Source: Natronobacterium gregoryi SP2 (GTDB lineage: Archaea; Halobacteriota; Halobacteria; Halobacteriales; Natrialbaceae). From it: a stretch of 64,000 bases of DNA. Where the stretch lies: NCBI RefSeq assembly GCF_000230715.2, contig NC_019792.1, forward strand, positions 1,426,001 to 1,490,000, in the 5' to 3' direction. The notes below the pieces were generated by a model. The model searched no databases and was not told the DNA's origin. It saw only the letters and a list, made by a program, of their open reading frames with translations. The stretch's first letter is position 1. Each line of letters begins with the position of its first letter. This document shows, piece after piece, positions 36,403 to 44,676 of the stretch. Made by a program: the position numbers and the translations under genes.

Positions 36403-36888
36403 ATGGCCGAACCCACGCCCATCCAAGTCGGTATTTCGGAGTACGATTTCTCGACGGACGGCCGTCCGTTAGTGACGAATGGGGTTGGGTCGTGCGTCGT
36501 CGTCGTGCTCGTCGACGACAAAGCGTCAGTCAGTGGTATGCTACACTTCATGTTGCCAGAGTCCCGCCAGACTGGCAACAGAGACCACGACGCGAAGTTT
36601 GCGGATACGGGAATCGAGGAGATGATCGCTGCCTTCGAAGCTCACGGCGGTCGGCTGACTCGAGCCTGGGCCAAACTCGCCGGCGGAGCCAGCATGTTCG
36701 ATTTCGACGGCTTCGACGTCCCAATCGGCGAGCAAAACGTCGAGGCAGCCCGCGACATCCTCGCGGCGCAGGACGTTCCGCTCCGGGCTACTGACGTCGG
36801 CGGCAACGAGGGACGACAGGTGACGTTCGAACCGTCCTCCGGTGACCTGCTCGTCAAGACTGCCGATGGCGGCGTCCGTCGGCTGTAG
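36403..36888 (+). CDS. cheD: Chemotaxis protein CheD, receptor glutamine deamidase
   Basis: 161-residue enzyme that deamidates glutamines on chemoreceptors and partners CheC in adaptation. From ATG 36403 (MAEPTPIQVGISEYDF): conserved TNGVGSCVVVVL with the catalytic cysteine, GMLHFMLPES with the catalytic histidine, AKLAGGASMF and a C-terminal DVGGNEGRQVTFEPSSGDL. The expected Cys-His-Thr triad appears present. It is convergent with cheC, whose product is its classical partner. The rest of the che/archaellum cluster is outside this window. Confidence 0.93.
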   Translation: MAEPTPIQVGISEYDFSTDGRPLVTNGVGSCVVVVLVDDKASVSGMLHFMLPESRQTGNRDHDAKFADTGIEEMIAAFEAHGGRLTRAWAKLAGGASMFDFDGFDVPIGEQNVEAARDILAAQDVPLRATDVGGNEGRQVTFEPSSGDLLVKTADGGVRRL

Positions 36889-36919
36889 TAGCGTTCCCGA
36901 CCCAAACTGCTGACCGAGA

Positions 36920-38116
36920 TCAAAAGACAGCGTCGGGGTCTACGTCGGTTTCTCCAGCGCGTTTGACGAGTAGTTCGTCGAGTGCCGTCTCGAGTTCGCC
37001 ACTCTGGGGCAACGCAAACAGTCGGCACTGCAACGTTTTGCTATCGCCAGTACAGATCGTCGAGTCGAGCATGAACGCGTACTCCTCGGACCGTGCGATA
37101 TCCGCGATGATCGGGCTCACGATCGACGAACTCATGTCCGCGACGAACTCGGGCGGCGAGTGTCTGATCGACGTCTCGAGGACGTTCGCCCAGCCGTCGA
37201 TGAAGCCACTGGCGATCACGTTACAGAGTTCCTCGAGCGCACTCCGTTCCTGATCGGTCCACTCGCCCTCGCTCTCGATCGACAGCAATGCGTCGACGGC
37301 GGTGCGGGCAGCAGCCGGATCGAACAAGATCGCGAGATAGCCACTCGGCGTTCCGCTGTACTCGACAGCGGTCCCCACCCGCCGCTCGTCGCTCACGTGA
37401 GCAGGGATGTCCGCGATCGGGACGAAACTCAGCCGGTTGACCTCGACGCCCGTCGTGAGACCCGTCATCGTCGTAATGTTGTCGGCAGCCTTCGTCGCGC
37501 CTCGCTCAGTCATCTCGGTGAAGACCTCGAGTTTCTCCCGAGAAATGCCGCCGTCCCCCCGGTTCTCGAGGATTCGCTCGAGCGAGTCGATATCCGGGAA
37601 TAAGAGCATGTGAAAGTCGACACTGTCGTCGACAGCTTCGACGCAATTTCGAAAGACGAAGGCATATTCGTTCGAGCCAGCGGCGAGTTCCGGAAGGACG
37701 CCGGTCCCGGTCCCTTCGACGTACTCCGGCGGCGAGACGTCGACGCTCGTATCGAGGTGGTCTGCCCAGCCGCCGATGAAGCCGTTGACCATGATGTTCC
37801 CGACCTCGAGGATCGCACTTTCGGTGAGTTGCTCGTCCGCACTGGGGACGAGGTTGCTCGTGATCATCTCCCGACCCTCGTCGTCGAAGACGAGTACTGT
37901 CTCACCGGAGAGTGGTTCGCCAGAAGCGACCTCGACGCCAGCGAACTCCCGACCAGCGAACTCATACTGGAGGTCCGCCGCCGACAGCAACGACACGTCA
38001 GTCACTTCGACGCGGGTTTCGATGCCCGCCAGTTCCGAGAGTGCATCCGCGGCTGACTCGGCACCTTCTTTCGCGAGTTCGTTGTAAGTCTTCAGCGAGT
38101 GGATATCGATTTCCAT
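36920..38116 (-). CDS. cheC: Chemotaxis protein CheC with two phosphatase domains
   Basis: 398-residue protein with a duplicated CheC/FliY-type domain; CheC removes phosphate from CheY and is controlled by CheD. Each half carries the catalytic E..N helix followed by a distant proline: ESAILEVGNIMVNGF...PPEY in the N-terminal copy and RSALEELCNVIASGF...PPEF in the C-terminal copy. ATG 38116 (MEIDIHSLKTYNELAKEGAE) gives a normal N-terminus. Ordinary CheC is about 200 residues, so this is a tandem fusion. Upstream, 38117-38250, AT-rich sequence including ATATCTAGATAAATC probably contains its promoter. Confidence 0.92.
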   Translation of the reverse strand: MEIDIHSLKTYNELAKEGAESAADALSELAGIETRVEVTDVSLLSAADLQYEFAGREFAGVEVASGEPLSGETVLVFDDEGREMITSNLVPSADEQLTESAILEVGNIMVNGFIGGWADHLDTSVDVSPPEYVEGTGTGVLPELAAGSNEYAFVFRNCVEAVDDSVDFHMLLFPDIDSLERILENRGDGGISREKLEVFTEMTERGATKAADNITTMTGLTTGVEVNRLSFVPIADIPAHVSDERRVGTAVEYSGTPSGYLAILFDPAAARTAVDALLSIESEGEWTDQERSALEELCNVIASGFIDGWANVLETSIRHSPPEFVADMSSSIVSPIIADIARSEEYAFMLDSTICTGDSKTLQCRLFALPQSGELETALDELLVKRAGETDVDPDAVF

Positions 38117-38285
38117 GACCTCTCCTCCGAACGCGCCGGTTGCCCGGAGCACGTTTCATATCTAGATAAATCGATTCATCTATCTTTCGGGCGATCGAGA
38201 TCACGTCGCCCGAACTGCCGTAGTACTACTATAAGCCGCTATTAGGACTGTAAACGTCGGTTCACGCGTGTACCGAGGAGCAGTC

Positions 38286-39293
38286 TCAGTCACAGCAGTC
38301 GATCGCACCCTCGAGTTCGAGTGGCACCGATCCCTTCCTGTACCCCTCGACGTACCCGTTCGGCCGCGCGCGATAGACGACGGCCGGCCGGTGGCGGACG
38401 TCAGGCTGTTCACCTCGAACCGCCGCCCAGTTATCCTCACGGAAACTCGAGCAGTCGACGAACAGAGTCGCGCCGCCGCCGTGTTTGGCGAGTTGGCCGT
38501 TGGTCTTCGTTTCGGCGGTGTCCCGGACGGCAGCGACCGGGCCTGGAGCACTGCGGTTCGTCGGCGGCTGTGGCCGAGTGACTTCGACCAACCTGTTCGT
38601 CTCCCCGTTTTTCGCCCGGAAGTCGAGCGAGTGGCCGGTCGTCACCTCGATTTCCGGGACGACGTCGTAGCCGGCGTCGGTCAAGATCTTTGCCGCGATA
38701 AACTCGCCCATCGCGGCGCTCATCCGCACCCGATCGACGTGATCGCTGGTCCCGAGCTTGCCGGCCATGACGTGTCTATACTCGTCTAAAACACCCGTCT
38801 CGAGAAAGGTCTCGAAAAATCGTGTCGTCTCGCGCCGACCAGCATCGGGGAAGCCAGCCGCGTGTTCCCGGAAGAACGCTCGAGTCGACTCGCGACCGTC
38901 CTTGGACATGAAGACAGGCAGGAAAAACCACGAGATGTACGGGTAGTCAGCGAGCCACTGATCCGCTTCGTGAAGCGTCTCGAGCAGTTCCCGCTGGGCC
39001 CACCGCGAGACGTGATACGGAACCTCTTGCCAGCCGAACTTGTCGGTTCGCCACAGCGAAGAGGGCGTTTCGGTGTTGCCCATCCAGTAGGCAGCATCGC
39101 CGCTGTGGGCAAACAGGGCGACGTCACCGTTTTTCATTTCGAAGCGGTGAGTCATCCAGTCGGCACCGATTTCGTGCTCCGGCGTGACCGCACGGGCACC
39201 GATGTTCGACCGAAGCGGCTGGAGAATCTCTCGTCGGACTCGCTGCTCGCTCCAGTGTTCGGGCGAGTAGCGAAAGCGCAGCGGCTGAGCCAC
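38286..39293 (-). CDS. DUF5784 family protein
   Basis: 335-residue haloarchaeal protein. I set the start at GTG 39293 (VAQPLRFRYSPEHW), which matches the N-terminus seen in relatives; the frame upstream is not family-like. Core blocks: RFEMKNGDVALFAHSGDAAY, WMGNTETPSSLWRTDKFGW, SWFFLPVFMSKDGRESTRAF, then DAGYDVVPEIEVTTGHSLDF with LVEVTRPQPP. The latter resembles a nuclease-like fold (E...D...E-x-K type) but I do not assign catalysis. Function unknown. It is divergent from the DUF5786 gene at 39394. Confidence 0.8.
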   Translation of the reverse strand: MAQPLRFRYSPEHWSEQRVRREILQPLRSNIGARAVTPEHEIGADWMTHRFEMKNGDVALFAHSGDAAYWMGNTETPSSLWRTDKFGWQEVPYHVSRWAQRELLETLHEADQWLADYPYISWFFLPVFMSKDGRESTRAFFREHAAGFPDAGRRETTRFFETFLETGVLDEYRHVMAGKLGTSDHVDRVRMSAAMGEFIAAKILTDAGYDVVPEIEVTTGHSLDFRAKNGETNRLVEVTRPQPPTNRSAPGPVAAVRDTAETKTNGQLAKHGGGATLFVDCSSFREDNWAAVRGEQPDVRHRPAVVYRARPNGYVEGYRKGSVPLELEGAIDCCD

Positions 39294-39393
39294 ACCGTGG
39301 TTTCGACTCGAGTCGGCATACGTGTTACGAGACGAGAGACGTGAACGACCGTTACATTGATAATCGGTAGGCGCATATGTGTGTATACCCACC

Positions 39394-39567
39394 ATGTCAA
39401 TGGGTGCCTATGATGAAGACGAACACGAGCGGCGTGAACAACAGTCTTCGCGCGTCGACGCGGATTTCGACGACGAGCGGACGCTCTATCACGGCGACGT
39501 AGAGTACGATTCCGGCGACTCTACCGAAGCACTCCTCGACCAGTTCGAGCAGATCAAATCGAACTAA
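39394..39567 (+). CDS. DUF5786 family protein
   Basis: 57-residue, very acidic, probably disordered protein: MSMGAYDEDEHERREQQSSR, VDADFDDERTLYHGDVEYDS, and SGDSTEALLDQFEQIKSN. It is conserved across haloarchaea with no known function. Either ATG 39394 or an ATG two codons later can be the start. Confidence 0.78.
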   Translation: MSMGAYDEDEHERREQQSSRVDADFDDERTLYHGDVEYDSGDSTEALLDQFEQIKSN

Positions 39568-39624
39568 CCAGGTGACAGACGCCTCTCTCCGTTTCCTGCA
39601 CTCGGCCGGGAACTCTAGAATTGA

Positions 39625-39787
39625 GACGGACTGCTGTACCGCTCTACCGGCGCGACCGTAGACGGGCTCGCGGTCGCGCCGGGACTGATACGGATTACTG
39701 TACCGATTTACCGGCGCAACCGCCGCCCGGGTCGCGGTTGTGCCGAAAATGACCTACAGTAAACCGTATGACTGACACCAAACCGTA
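39625..39787 (-). repeat. Family-A repeat split by a nested copy
   Basis: Flanked by TGA (39622-39624 and 39788-39790). The nested copy and its TGA duplicate (39689-39771) interrupt it; the remaining 80 bp match the reverse complement of the element at 25213-25292. Confidence 0.85.
39689..39768 (-). repeat. Family-A repeat, 80 bp, nested copy
   Basis: Ends TACGGATTACTGT and ACAGTAAACCGTA, TGA on both sides (39686-39688 and 39769-39771). It lies inside the copy 39625-39787 and is nearly identical to the elements at 3703 and 16569 but inverted. Confidence 0.88.
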
Positions 39788-39790
39788 TGA

Positions 39791-39870
39791 GACAGTCTCC
39801 CAGCCGTCGCTTCCGGCACAACGACAGATCGGACCGCAACCGTTTCGAGACGCCGGCACAGCAATCCGTT
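39791..39870 (+). repeat. Family-A repeat, decayed, next to pcn promoter
   Basis: 80 bp beginning GACAG right after TGA 39788-39790 and ending CAGCAATCCGTT. The interior hairpin has degraded and the right TGA has become CGG. It is the last of a cluster of three elements in front of the pcn promoter. Confidence 0.62.
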
Positions 39871-39930
39871 CGGCTTCGGGAGAACACTGACTCGAGTTCG
39901 ACCCTGTCCCCGACCGCGCGTAAAGGGTGG

Positions 39931-39939
39931 CTTTTTATG
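39931..39939 (+). promoter_or_regulatory. Probable TATA box of pcn
   Basis: CTTTTTATG centred about 29 bases upstream of the pcn start codon at 39964. The spacing fits a leaderless transcript beginning at or near the ATG. Confidence 0.5.
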
Positions 39940-39963
39940 TCGACCGTCCGTACCACGGCGTAT

Positions 39964-40707
39964 ATGTTCAAGGCCATCGTGAGCGCGGAAACGCTCACCA
40001 GCGCGCTCGACTCGGTGAGCGTGCTGGTCGACGAGTGCAAAATCCACCTCGAGGAAGACGGACTCGAAATCCGGGCCGTCGACCCCGCGAACGTCGGGAT
40101 GGTCGACCTCTCGCTCGACGCGGCCGCGTTCGAATCCTACGAGGCCGACGGCGGGCTGATCGGCGTCGATCTCTCCCGGCTTGAGGACATCGCAGGCATG
40201 GCGGACTCGGGCCAGCTCATCCACCTCGAACTCGACGAAAAAACTCGCAAGCTCCAGATCCAGATCGACGGGCTCGAGTACACGCTGGCACTGATCGATC
40301 CCGACTCGATCCGCCAGGAACCAGACATTCCCGACCTCGACCTCCCAGCCGAGGTAATTCTCGAAGGGAAAGACGTCGATCGCTCGGTGACCGCCGCCGA
40401 CATGGTCTCCGATCACATCGCGCTGGGCGTCGAGGAAGGCGAAGAGTTCTTCTACGTCGACGCAGAGGGCGACACCGACGACGTCCACCTCGAACTCACC
40501 GAAGACGATCTAATCGATCTGCAGGTTGGTCCGGCCCACTCGCTGTTCTCGCTGGACTATCTTAAGGACATGAACAAGGCGATTCCATCCGACACCGAGG
40601 TCACGCTACACCTCGGCGAGGAGTTCCCCGTCAAGATCTACTTCGGCTTCGCAGAAGGACAGGGACAGGTCACCTACATGCTTGCGCCGCGGATCCAAAG
40701 CGAGTAA
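39964..40707 (+). CDS. pcn: DNA polymerase sliding clamp PCNA
   Basis: Ring-forming trimeric clamp that tethers PolD, ligase and other factors to DNA. The 247-residue product starts [20 protein letters not shown], has the conserved [15 protein letters not shown] region, the interdomain connector ([14 protein letters not shown]-type [12 protein letters not shown]), and the C-terminal strand [12 protein letters not shown]. Length and sequence are typical; ATG 39964 gives the normal N-terminus, the longer frame upstream being the repeat cluster. The polC gene encoding its main client lies 24 kb away, and the priL primase gene 1.5 kb downstream on the same strand. Confidence 0.97.
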   Translation: MFKAIVSAETLTSALDSVSVLVDECKIHLEEDGLEIRAVDPANVGMVDLSLDAAAFESYEADGGLIGVDLSRLEDIAGMADSGQLIHLELDEKTRKLQIQIDGLEYTLALIDPDSIRQEPDIPDLDLPAEVILEGKDVDRSVTAADMVSDHIALGVEEGEEFFYVDAEGDTDDVHLELTEDDLIDLQVGPAHSLFSLDYLKDMNKAIPSDTEVTLHLGEEFPVKIYFGFAEGQGQVTYMLAPRIQSE

Positions 40708-40831
40708 CTCGACACTCGAGATCCGTTCGGTCGTATCGCCGGCTGGTAGTGATGTCTCGTTTTCTCGCTATATTTAAAGGTAGGATATAGAAAGGATCGG
40801 ATCTACCTACAGGACGGCGATAGGAGGGGGT

Positions 40832-41149
40832 ATGCCTTCGGACCACGATGCCAGACGAGCGGCGGACTCCGACCCCAAGTACGTGGCGGCGTTCGACCCC
40901 GTCGACGGCGACAAGCCGAGCGAGGCAATCGTCGACGCCGTCGCTTCCGTCACCGGCAAAGACCCGCTCGAGATGACGCCGCTGTACGAGGCCATCGATC
41001 CCGACGCACTCGACGCGCTGTTCGACCAGCGCCAGGCGGGAGACGAGACCCACGAACTGTGGTTCACCTACGACGGGTTCGACGTCGGCGTCCACAGCGA
41101 CGGCGAGATCCGACTTCGGACGGCGACCGACACGACTTCGAGCACCTGA
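40832..41149 (+). CDS. HalOD1 domain protein
   Basis: 105-residue haloarchaeal output-domain protein, often part of signal-transduction systems. The core reads PSEAIVDAVASVTGKDPLEM, then TPLYEAIDPDALDALFDQRQ and ELWFTYDGFDVGVHSDGEI, the usual HalOD1 pattern. A GGAGGGGG ribosome-binding-like run directly precedes ATG 40832 and a TATA-like CTATATTTAAA lies near 40768. It has no fused sensor or kinase domain. Confidence 0.85.
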   Translation: MPSDHDARRAADSDPKYVAAFDPVDGDKPSEAIVDAVASVTGKDPLEMTPLYEAIDPDALDALFDQRQAGDETHELWFTYDGFDVGVHSDGEIRLRTATDTTSST

Positions 41150-42007
41150 TCATCCTCGTTCCTCGAGAAAGGACAGCAACACCTCGTTTACTCGAGTCGC
41201 GTTCTCGACGAACGTGAAGTGTGAGCCGCCGTCGACGAGTTCGAGTCGACTATCGGTGAGCGTCTCGGCCAGCAGCCGCCCGTTCTCGACTGGAATCACT
41301 CGATCGTCGGTCCCGTGAACGACCAGCGTCGGCACGCGAATCTCGTCCAGTCGATCGCCCGCATCGAACTCGAGGAGGGCTGTGGCCTGTGCCTCGCGGG
41401 CTGGATCGCTCGCGTCCTGTTCGCGTCGCCACTCGACGATTCGGTCTAACAGGTGTGGGTTGCGATTCGTGAACCGCTCGGTGAAGACGGGTCGCATGCG
41501 CTTGCGAATCCGTTTGCGGTCGGTCCCGGCGCTGGCGACGAGGTGATCCCTGGCCTCGTCGGGGATCGGGACCGCATCACCACCACCGTGGGTCGTCCCA
41601 CACAGCGTCAGCGTCGCCGCCCGCGAGTAGTCGACCGCGTACTGCTGGGCGACCGCGCCGCCGAGTCCTGCACCAACCAGATGCGCCCCGGAAACGCTGG
41701 CGTCCTCGAGGACGGCCTCGAGGTCGGCAGCCAGTTCCTCGACCGAGTAGCCGGCGGCTTTCAAGACGAGCGGCGTGCGCAGTGGTCCCGGAAGCCGAGA
41801 GACGAGCGGCGGCAGATCGGCGTCTGACCGGCCGGTGCCACGGCTGTCGGGAGCGACTGCCTCGTACTCGTCGGCAACGGCCTCGCGTTGCCAGCGCCAC
41901 GTCCAGCGGCCGGCACCGACGTCCTGGAGGAAAACCACCGGATCGCCGTCGTCGTTTCCGTCGCGTTCGTAGTAGATCGACACGCCCTCTCGCATCGCCC
42001 GTGGCAT
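41150..42007 (-). CDS. Alpha/beta hydrolase fold protein lacking the usual nucleophile
   Basis: 285-residue alpha/beta hydrolase. It has the oxyanion/entry region VVFLQDVGAGRW, the strand AVAPDSRGTGRSD, the acid loop VVHGTDDRVIPVENG and the histidine in GGSHFTFVENA. The nucleophile elbow, normally G-x-S-x-G, reads GAGLGGAVAQQ with glycine at residue 114 in place of serine, aspartate or cysteine. The acid and base are retained, so this may be a binding protein, an enzyme using another mechanism, or an inactive relative. ATG 42007 is chosen over upstream frames. It converges with the HalOD1 gene, sharing adjoining stop codons. Confidence 0.85.
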   Translation of the reverse strand: MPRAMREGVSIYYERDGNDDGDPVVFLQDVGAGRWTWRWQREAVADEYEAVAPDSRGTGRSDADLPPLVSRLPGPLRTPLVLKAAGYSVEELAADLEAVLEDASVSGAHLVGAGLGGAVAQQYAVDYSRAATLTLCGTTHGGGDAVPIPDEARDHLVASAGTDRKRIRKRMRPVFTERFTNRNPHLLDRIVEWRREQDASDPAREAQATALLEFDAGDRLDEIRVPTLVVHGTDDRVIPVENGRLLAETLTDSRLELVDGGSHFTFVENATRVNEVLLSFLEERG

Positions 42008-42150
42008 ACTTGGAGTGACGTGTCGAATCCTCTTGAAATCGATCCTCTCGTTCGAGTGACGACGGGCAGCGACCACGACTCGGTAACACTTTCTTACCCT
42101 CGAGTCACGGATCAAGGCGTTTATGCTGCCACAGTAATATCCTCTTACCG

Positions 42151-43233
42151 ATGCAGACGCTCCACGCCCGGTACCCGTTTCTCGAGGCTGCTCGCGAGAC
42201 GGTCGCGACGGAAGCGGTCGATCTCGCCACCGTCGTCCAGAACGACCGGGCGGTCGTCGAGCGCGCGACCCAGCGTGTGATTACCGCGCTCGAGGAGGGA
42301 GAGGTCGGCGACTCTCACCGCGACACTCGTACCGAGTTGCTCTCCTATCCGGTCGCGCGCGTCCTCGTGTCGATGGTCGAAGAGCGCGTCCTCGTGCGCA
42401 AGTACGCTCGTGCCGAGGCCGCGACTGCCTACGAACGGTTCACCGACGATATAGCTGACACGACCGAACTGAAAAGCGTCGAATCGACCGGCCTCGACCT
42501 CGGGCAACTGCTGGCAGAGTTCGACCTCGACGACGCCGTCCGGGAGACGCCCGAGGGGTACCGAATGGGCGTCGGACGGTACCTTCCCCTCGCAGAGGAC
42601 CTCTGGACCGACGAGTGGCGGCTGGTCAACCAGCCCCTCTCTGACGGCGACGTTCCACTCTCAGACGGAGAACTACTCACGCTCGTCCGCGAGGCGATTC
42701 GCACTCGCATCGACGAGGGACTCCCCTTCGACGTGCCGGACACCATCGGGGACGAACTCGAGGCCGAAGCCGCCGAGATTCGGGACGTGCTCGCGGATCT
42801 CGATCTTACGCGCGAGATCGATACCGTCGTTCCAGAACTGTTCCCGCCGTGTATGAAGGCGCTGCTGGACGACATCCAGAAGGGCGAACACCTTCCACAT
42901 CACTCCCGGTTCGCAATCACCTCGTTCCTGACGAGTATCGGGATGACGACCGACGAAGTCGTCGACCTCTACCGCGTGAACTCTTCGTTCGGCGAGGAGA
43001 TGACCCGCTACCAGACCGACCACATCCGCGGAGACAGCTCGCCGACGGAGTACTCGCCGCCCTCGTGTGCGACGATGCAGTCCTACGGCGACTGCGTGAA
43101 CAAAGACGACCTCTGTGAGCGGATTCCCCATCCGATGGCCTACTACGAGGAGCGGATCGACGACGCCGACGACGACGAACTCGAGGACTGGCGGGAAGCA
43201 CAGGCAGGGGAAGAAGCGGCGAGTGCCGAGTGA
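42151..43233 (+). CDS. priL: DNA primase large subunit PriL
   Basis: Non-catalytic partner of the archaeal primase PriS; it holds a 4Fe-4S cluster and helps set primer length. The 360-residue product begins MQTLHARYPFLEAARETV, and the C-terminal domain has cluster ligands in LFPPCMKALLDD, YSPPSCATMQSYGDC and KDDLCERIPHPMAYYEE. The block ALLDDIQKGEHLPHHSRFAI and SFLTSIGMTTDEVV are typical of PriL. PriS is not in this window. Confidence 0.94.
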   Translation: MQTLHARYPFLEAARETVATEAVDLATVVQNDRAVVERATQRVITALEEGEVGDSHRDTRTELLSYPVARVLVSMVEERVLVRKYARAEAATAYERFTDDIADTTELKSVESTGLDLGQLLAEFDLDDAVRETPEGYRMGVGRYLPLAEDLWTDEWRLVNQPLSDGDVPLSDGELLTLVREAIRTRIDEGLPFDVPDTIGDELEAEAAEIRDVLADLDLTREIDTVVPELFPPCMKALLDDIQKGEHLPHHSRFAITSFLTSIGMTTDEVVDLYRVNSSFGEEMTRYQTDHIRGDSSPTEYSPPSCATMQSYGDCVNKDDLCERIPHPMAYYEERIDDADDDELEDWREAQAGEEAASAE

Positions 43234-43257
43234 GACGTGTAGCGACCGACGTGTAAG

Positions 43258-43268
43258 TTTTATAATAT
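43258..43268 (+). promoter_or_regulatory. Probable TATA box of the DUF2332 gene
   Basis: TTTTATAATAT about 25 bases before GTG 43288, between priL and the DUF2332 gene, indicating a separate, nearly leaderless transcript. Confidence 0.45.
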
Positions 43269-43287
43269 AGCCGTCGGAAATAGGGTC

Positions 43288-44340
43288 GTGACCGTCGCTG
43301 ACAGGTTTAGACGGTACGCGGACTGGGTGGACGAGAAGTGTCCGCTGTACGCCGAACTGACGGAAGCGGTGGCCGACGACAGCCAACTTCTCGAGATCGC
43401 AGCGGAGGCGTCGCCGAACCAGCCCGAACCGGAACTGCTGCTCGCGGCGGTGCAGTCGCTGCTACTGGACGGGAGGGAGCATCCGCTGGCGCAGTTCTAC
43501 CCCACGTGTGACCGAACTGGAAGCGCCGACGATCCAGCAGCGCAGTTCCGGGACTTCTGTCTGGAACACGAGTCGGAGCTCCGATCGATAGTCGCCACTC
43601 GTCGCTGCCAGACGAACGACGTCGGACGATCGGCGGTCCTCCTCCCGGCGTTCGAGTACGTCTCCCGGCTCGCGGACGGTGACAGGCTCTCCCAGATCGA
43701 GATCGGGACGAGTGCGGGCCTCAATCTCAACTGGGACCGGTATCGGTACGACTTCTCCGGGGTCGAGACCGTCGGGGACGACGATTCACCCGTTACGATC
43801 ACGGCGGAGCTGCGTGGCGATCGACGGCCGCCGCTCCCTCGAGCGTTTCCGACGGTCGTCCATCGGCGTGGAATCGACCTGAACACGCCCGACGTGACCG
43901 ACGAAGCGGACGCGCGGTGGCTTCGCGCACTGGTCCACCCGAACCAGGCCGGCCGCCGCCAACGACTCGAGGCGGCTATCGACGTCGCCCGGGAGAACCG
44001 GCCGCCACTCGTCGAGGGAGACGTCCTCGAGGAACTCCCCGCGCAGTTGTCGGACGCGCCGACCGATACCGACCTCGTCGTGTTCAGTACGCACGTCCTC
44101 TACCAACTCGAGGCAGAGACGATCGCGAAGCTCCGCGCGTTGCTCTCGAGTCGTAGCTCGGACCAGTCCGTCCACTGGCTCTCCATCGATCCCGCCGAAG
44201 ACCTCGGCGACCCCACATACCGGATAGTCACGTTCAGGGACGGAGACAGCGTCGAATCACAGGTCGCGCAGTTCGAGTCGTACGGGAACTGGGTGGAGTG
44301 GGACGGCGGTCACGGGCGTCGCTATACAGGACGGCAGTAA
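43288..44340 (+). CDS. DUF2332 domain protein
   Basis: 350-residue soluble protein starting with GTG 43288 (TVADRFRRYADWVDEKC). Family blocks: SPNQPEPELLLAAVQSLLLD, HPLAQFYPT, AQFRDFCLEHESELRSIV, then IEIGTSAGLNLNWDRYRYDF, DLNTPDVTDEADARWLRALV and VLYQL with HWLSIDPAED. The combination of IGTSAGLNL (a glycine motif like that of methyltransferases) and downstream acidic strands hints at a nucleotide or SAM-binding fold, but the family is uncharacterised. No operon partner is evident. Confidence 0.86.
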   Translation: MTVADRFRRYADWVDEKCPLYAELTEAVADDSQLLEIAAEASPNQPEPELLLAAVQSLLLDGREHPLAQFYPTCDRTGSADDPAAQFRDFCLEHESELRSIVATRRCQTNDVGRSAVLLPAFEYVSRLADGDRLSQIEIGTSAGLNLNWDRYRYDFSGVETVGDDDSPVTITAELRGDRRPPLPRAFPTVVHRRGIDLNTPDVTDEADARWLRALVHPNQAGRRQRLEAAIDVARENRPPLVEGDVLEELPAQLSDAPTDTDLVVFSTHVLYQLEAETIAKLRALLSSRSSDQSVHWLSIDPAEDLGDPTYRIVTFRDGDSVESQVAQFESYGNWVEWDGGHGRRYTGRQ

Positions 44341-44368
44341 TCGAAGCAGTCAGCGGACCGAAACCGGT

Positions 44369-44629
44369 TCAGGCCGGGCTTTGAGTCTCCGCGTCCTCAT
44401 CTTCGAGTCCGTCACCAGGTTCGTTCATGACGTAGGCCAGTCCGACGCCGACGGCAGTAAGTAAGACGATAAAGCCGACGATAGCCCAGACGAGCAGTTC
44501 TGCACCCTCCGACGAGAGGACGCTATCGTGGCCGCCGTGTATACTGCCGATACCGATCATGACGCCGATCATCAGGGCAACGGCGAAGACGGCGACGACG
44601 ATTTCGATAATTCGCTCACGCTCGAGCAT
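44369..44629 (-). CDS. Small two-helix membrane protein
   Basis: 86-residue protein with two hydrophobic helices, IIEIVVAVFAVALMIGVMIG (residues 7-26) and LLVWAIVGFIVLLTAVGVGL (44-63), joined by a short histidine-glycine loop, and an acidic C-terminal tail ending ETQSPA. It is a haloarchaeal hypothetical in front of htpX in opposite orientation to DUF2332; it begins 48 bp downstream of the htpX stop, so both could be on one transcript. Function unknown. Confidence 0.75.
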   Translation of the reverse strand: MLERERIIEIVVAVFAVALMIGVMIGIGSIHGGHDSVLSSEGAELLVWAIVGFIVLLTAVGVGLAYVMNEPGDGLEDEDAETQSPA

Positions 44630-44676
44630 TGTACGACGAATTTCGTCGGGCGGATCAAAAGCGCTTCGAAGCCATC

